Origin: Notamacropus eugenii
Taxonomy: Eukaryota > Chordata > Mammalia > Diprotodontia > Macropodidae
Assembly (NCBI RefSeq): GCF_028372415.1
Contig: NC_092876.1
Coordinates: forward strand, 59,916,385-59,980,384
Length of the DNA stretch: 64,000 bases
Reading direction: 5' to 3'
This document shows positions 61,700-64,000 of the stretch, piece after piece (positions within the stretch are counted from its first letter, which is position 1; each line of letters opens with the position of its first letter). The translations under genes and the position numbers were made by a program. The notes beneath the pieces were generated by a model, which did not search any database, was not told the origin of the DNA, and saw only the letters and a program-made list of their open reading frames with translations.

Positions 61700-62725
61700 G
61701 CCCAAGAAGGGAAATGATTTACTTGAAGTCAAACAGCTGTTTGGAAGTGTCAGGACGCAAACTAGAAGCCAGTTTTCTTGATTCTAAGCCCAGCATTTTT
61801 TCTCTCACATTTTACAACATTTCCCAAAATTCTGTTCCACTGAAAGAAATCAGTTCCAGCATCCTTGCAAATGAGTCTTGAAGTGTTTCTATGGCTTTGT
61901 CATTCACCAGGCCATGCCCAACACACTTTCTCTCTTCCTGCTCTGAAAGCCATCTCCACCTTCTTCAAGCTTTCCTAAACTTGTTGGCAGTAGTCTCTTC
62001 CAATTCAGGGATGCTTTACAGGTAGGGGTGAGGGTGGTGGGAGTGGTGGTGATGGCTGGGTCATCTCCTACCTTTTATTCTCATCTTCCTGGTATTGACA
62101 ACCTTGATATCTGCACAAAATAAAAATAAAAACAAAAAAGCTTTCTGATAAATTTCTGGAGATTCCCTGTGAGATTGGGGGAGCTGGCAAATCTACCCTG
62201 TCCCAGAGCACCAAGCCCCAGCGGTCAGCCTGAAAGACACACCCTTTCTGTGGGCTGATTGTTGACAAATTTGTTACTTGGGGCAACTGAACAATGGATG
62301 ATTTACTGTCATGGTCAATGTGTGCAAACATGCCCTTTTTGGAAAGCCAGGGGTTTTCCTGGAAGACTTAAAGTTAATAGAGCTGAGTTTGAGACTTAAT
62401 TTCCATGACTTGGGGGATCCATGACCTCAAGCAAATCACCTAAGCTCTCTCAGCCTTAGTTTACTCTTCTGTAAAATGAGGATACATTGCTTATTTTGTT
62501 TTGAATGCCTATTAACACGGTGTTGAGCCTGAGAGAAAAACAAAGTTTAGAAACAGATTACAATCTAACTGAGGGAGAAGTCAAGTACACAAATATTTAT
62601 AGAGATGGGGATATTAGAAAAGTGTAAAACAAAGTGCTGTATGAGGAAAAAGTTGTTACTGACTGGGACAATCAGGGAAGGCTTCCTGGATGAGATGGCA
62701 TTTGAACTGGGTGTTAATGGGATAA
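61700..62725. other. No gene recognised
   Basis: MIR debris near 61690-61790 and 62340-62480 and a 55780-family piece near 62500-62720. The rest is unassigned; a possible mini-exon is discussed in the findings. Confidence 0.4.
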
Positions 62726-62727
62726 AT

Positions 62728-62850
62728 TGTCGTTGTTGTGTTTATCCTTCATTCTCAAAGAGGACCATAACATTGAGATGATGACATGACTAGCACTTGA
62801 CTTTGATTTGAGTGAGAGAAGGCTGTGCAAGATCACCAACCTCACTTTCT
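62728..62850 (-). repeat. RTE-associated SINE, minus strand
   Basis: TTTATCCTTCATTCTCAAAG-AGGACCATAACATTG, GATGACATGACTAGCACTTGAC and GGCTGTGCAAGATCACCAACC: tail first, then body. Confidence 0.7.
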
Positions 62851-63094
62851 TCTCCTATGAGATAAATAGGAATTTGGCAGCTGAAAAGAGGGATGGGAGA
62901 ACATTTCATGCAGAGGGGAAAAAATGCAAACAAAGACATTGAGGTGAGAAAGTGTAGGTGTTTTGATGTCACAGAGAACAGTACAGTTTGGGGCATAAAT
63001 CGTGTGAAAAGGAGCGTAAAGCTGGAAAGTGAGAGCCAGATTTAGAGTCAGGAACACTGATCATCTAACCTCTCAGTACCCCAAAGGCAGTTCT

Positions 63095-63515
63095 TTATAT
63101 TAAAAAAAATTATTATCAGTTCCAAATTCTCTTTTGTCTTCTACCCCTCCCCCACACAATGAGAAGGCAAGAAATACTATGCCTATTATACATATGAAGT
63201 CATATCACATGTTGCAAACAAACAAACAAAAAACCCAAAACAAAATGAAAAAAATGTTTAAAAAATCTGCTTGCAGAAATCTGCATTCAGAATTCATCCA
63301 TTCCCCCTTTGGAGGTGGATAGTATTTATCATCATGGGTCCTTTGGAATTGTTATGGATCATTGTATTGATCAGAGTAGCTATTGTTATGACATTGTTGT
63401 TTATATACAATGTTCTAGTTCTTCTTATTTCACTTTGCATCAGTTCATATAAAACTTCACAGGTTTTTCTGAAACCATTCCCTTCATTATTTCTTCTAGC
63501 ACAATAGCAAACTCT
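63095..63515 (-). repeat. L1 fragment, minus strand
   Basis: TTCTTATTTCACTTTGCATCAG, CATATAAAACTTCACAGGTTTTTC and TTATTTCTTCTAGCACAATAGC match antisense L1 3' ORF2 and UTR. Confidence 0.7.
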
Positions 63516-63820
63516 AGGGGATAACCAGTGGTTTTCCCAATTCCAAGACCCATGCAAAAGCTTCTTATACTGCTAGGAGGAGAAGGGGAAGAGGCAGTAT
63601 GAGGTAGAAAGGTCTGATCAGGAGACCCCAGTAGTCTTTAGCAGTCCAGGCAAAGAAAGTCATATCATTCTAGCTGATTTGCCCTTGATGCCATGAATCT
63701 GAAAAGAAGGGGACAAGGACACTAGAGGCTGAGATGCAGCTTGAAGTGGGATCCCCACAAGGCAATACACCTAGGTGGGGGGATCTAGGATATGGTTCAG
63801 CTCAAACTAATCAAGAGTAA
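63516..63820. other. No gene recognised
   Basis: Short unassigned stretch between two L1 fragments. Confidence 0.4.
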
Positions 63821-63824
63821 ATAT

Positions 63825-64000
63825 CTTTTATTTTAATTATTTTATTTCTTTTCAGTGTTCTTCAATCACTTCCATATAACTTAGATTTTTTTCCCCTGTC
63901 TTTCCCTCCTCCCTCACTTCCTCCCCACTCCCTCCCGAAGATGGAGTGCAATCTTATGTAGGTTCTACATATACATTCCTATTAAATACATTTTCACCTT
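63825..64000 (-). repeat. L1 3' UTR fragment, minus strand, runs off the window
   Basis: TCTTTCCCTCCTCCCTCACTTC, ATGGAGTGCAATCTTATGTAGG and TTCTACATATACATTCCTATT match antisense marsupial L1 3' UTR. Confidence 0.65.

Noticed and set aside
56740..64000. PLA2G2F or PLA2G2C exons expected beyond gene 3
   Set aside because: I searched both strands for the calcium-loop and HDCCY active-site wording and saw none; these genes, if present, lie outside the window.

Overview
The window is nuclear DNA from a marsupial (metatherian). The coding content is mammalian secreted phospholipase A2 with a split exon structure. The repeats include tRNA-headed CORE-SINEs of the marsupial type, L1 copies with a marsupial-like 3' end, an RTE LINE, L2/CR1 remnants and OposCharlie-like hAT MITEs. 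I cannot name the species from the sequence alone.

Gene content is part of the group II/V secreted phospholipase A2 cluster. Gene 1 (+, coding 14,930-32,966) is PLA2G5-like. Gene 2 (-, 44,478-34,853) is a group II paralogue I cannot match to one human gene. Gene 3 (-, 56,730-50,664) is PLA2G2D-like. Each has four coding exons with intron phases 1, 2 and 1, and each keeps His48, Asp49, Tyr52 and Asp99 (standard sPLA2 homology numbering). The human order is PLA2G2E, 2A, 5, 2D, 2F, 2C. The +,-,- layout fits the PLA2G5-PLA2G2D interval with one extra minus-strand paralogue. Each protein departs from the 14-cysteine group II pattern in its own way: one cysteine apparently relocated in gene 1, one extra in gene 2, and a matched pair missing in gene 3. 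Genes 1 and 3 also lose the calcium-loop glycine at position 32.

Layout: 1-14.9 kb is upstream of gene 1 and repeat-rich, with an L2 piece, a hAT MITE, a nest of L1/SINE/L1/RTE insertions at 4.3-8.6 kb and a solo LTR at about 10.2-11.0 kb. 14.9-33.0 kb is gene 1, with a CpG-rich LTR in intron 1. 34.9-44.6 kb is gene 2, with an L1 about 1 kb inside intron 3, a decayed minisatellite in intron 2 and a TATA-box promoter. 50.7-56.7 kb is gene 3. 56.8-64 kb is repeats with no recognised exon. A 33-bp minisatellite, apparently born from the tail of a MIR-type SINE, occurs at nine or more places in both orientations.

The products should be secreted, calcium-dependent enzymes that cleave the sn-2 ester of phospholipids. 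Coordinates of the coding exons are exact readings of splice sites. Repeat boundaries are approximate, and family names come from recognition, not from a database search.
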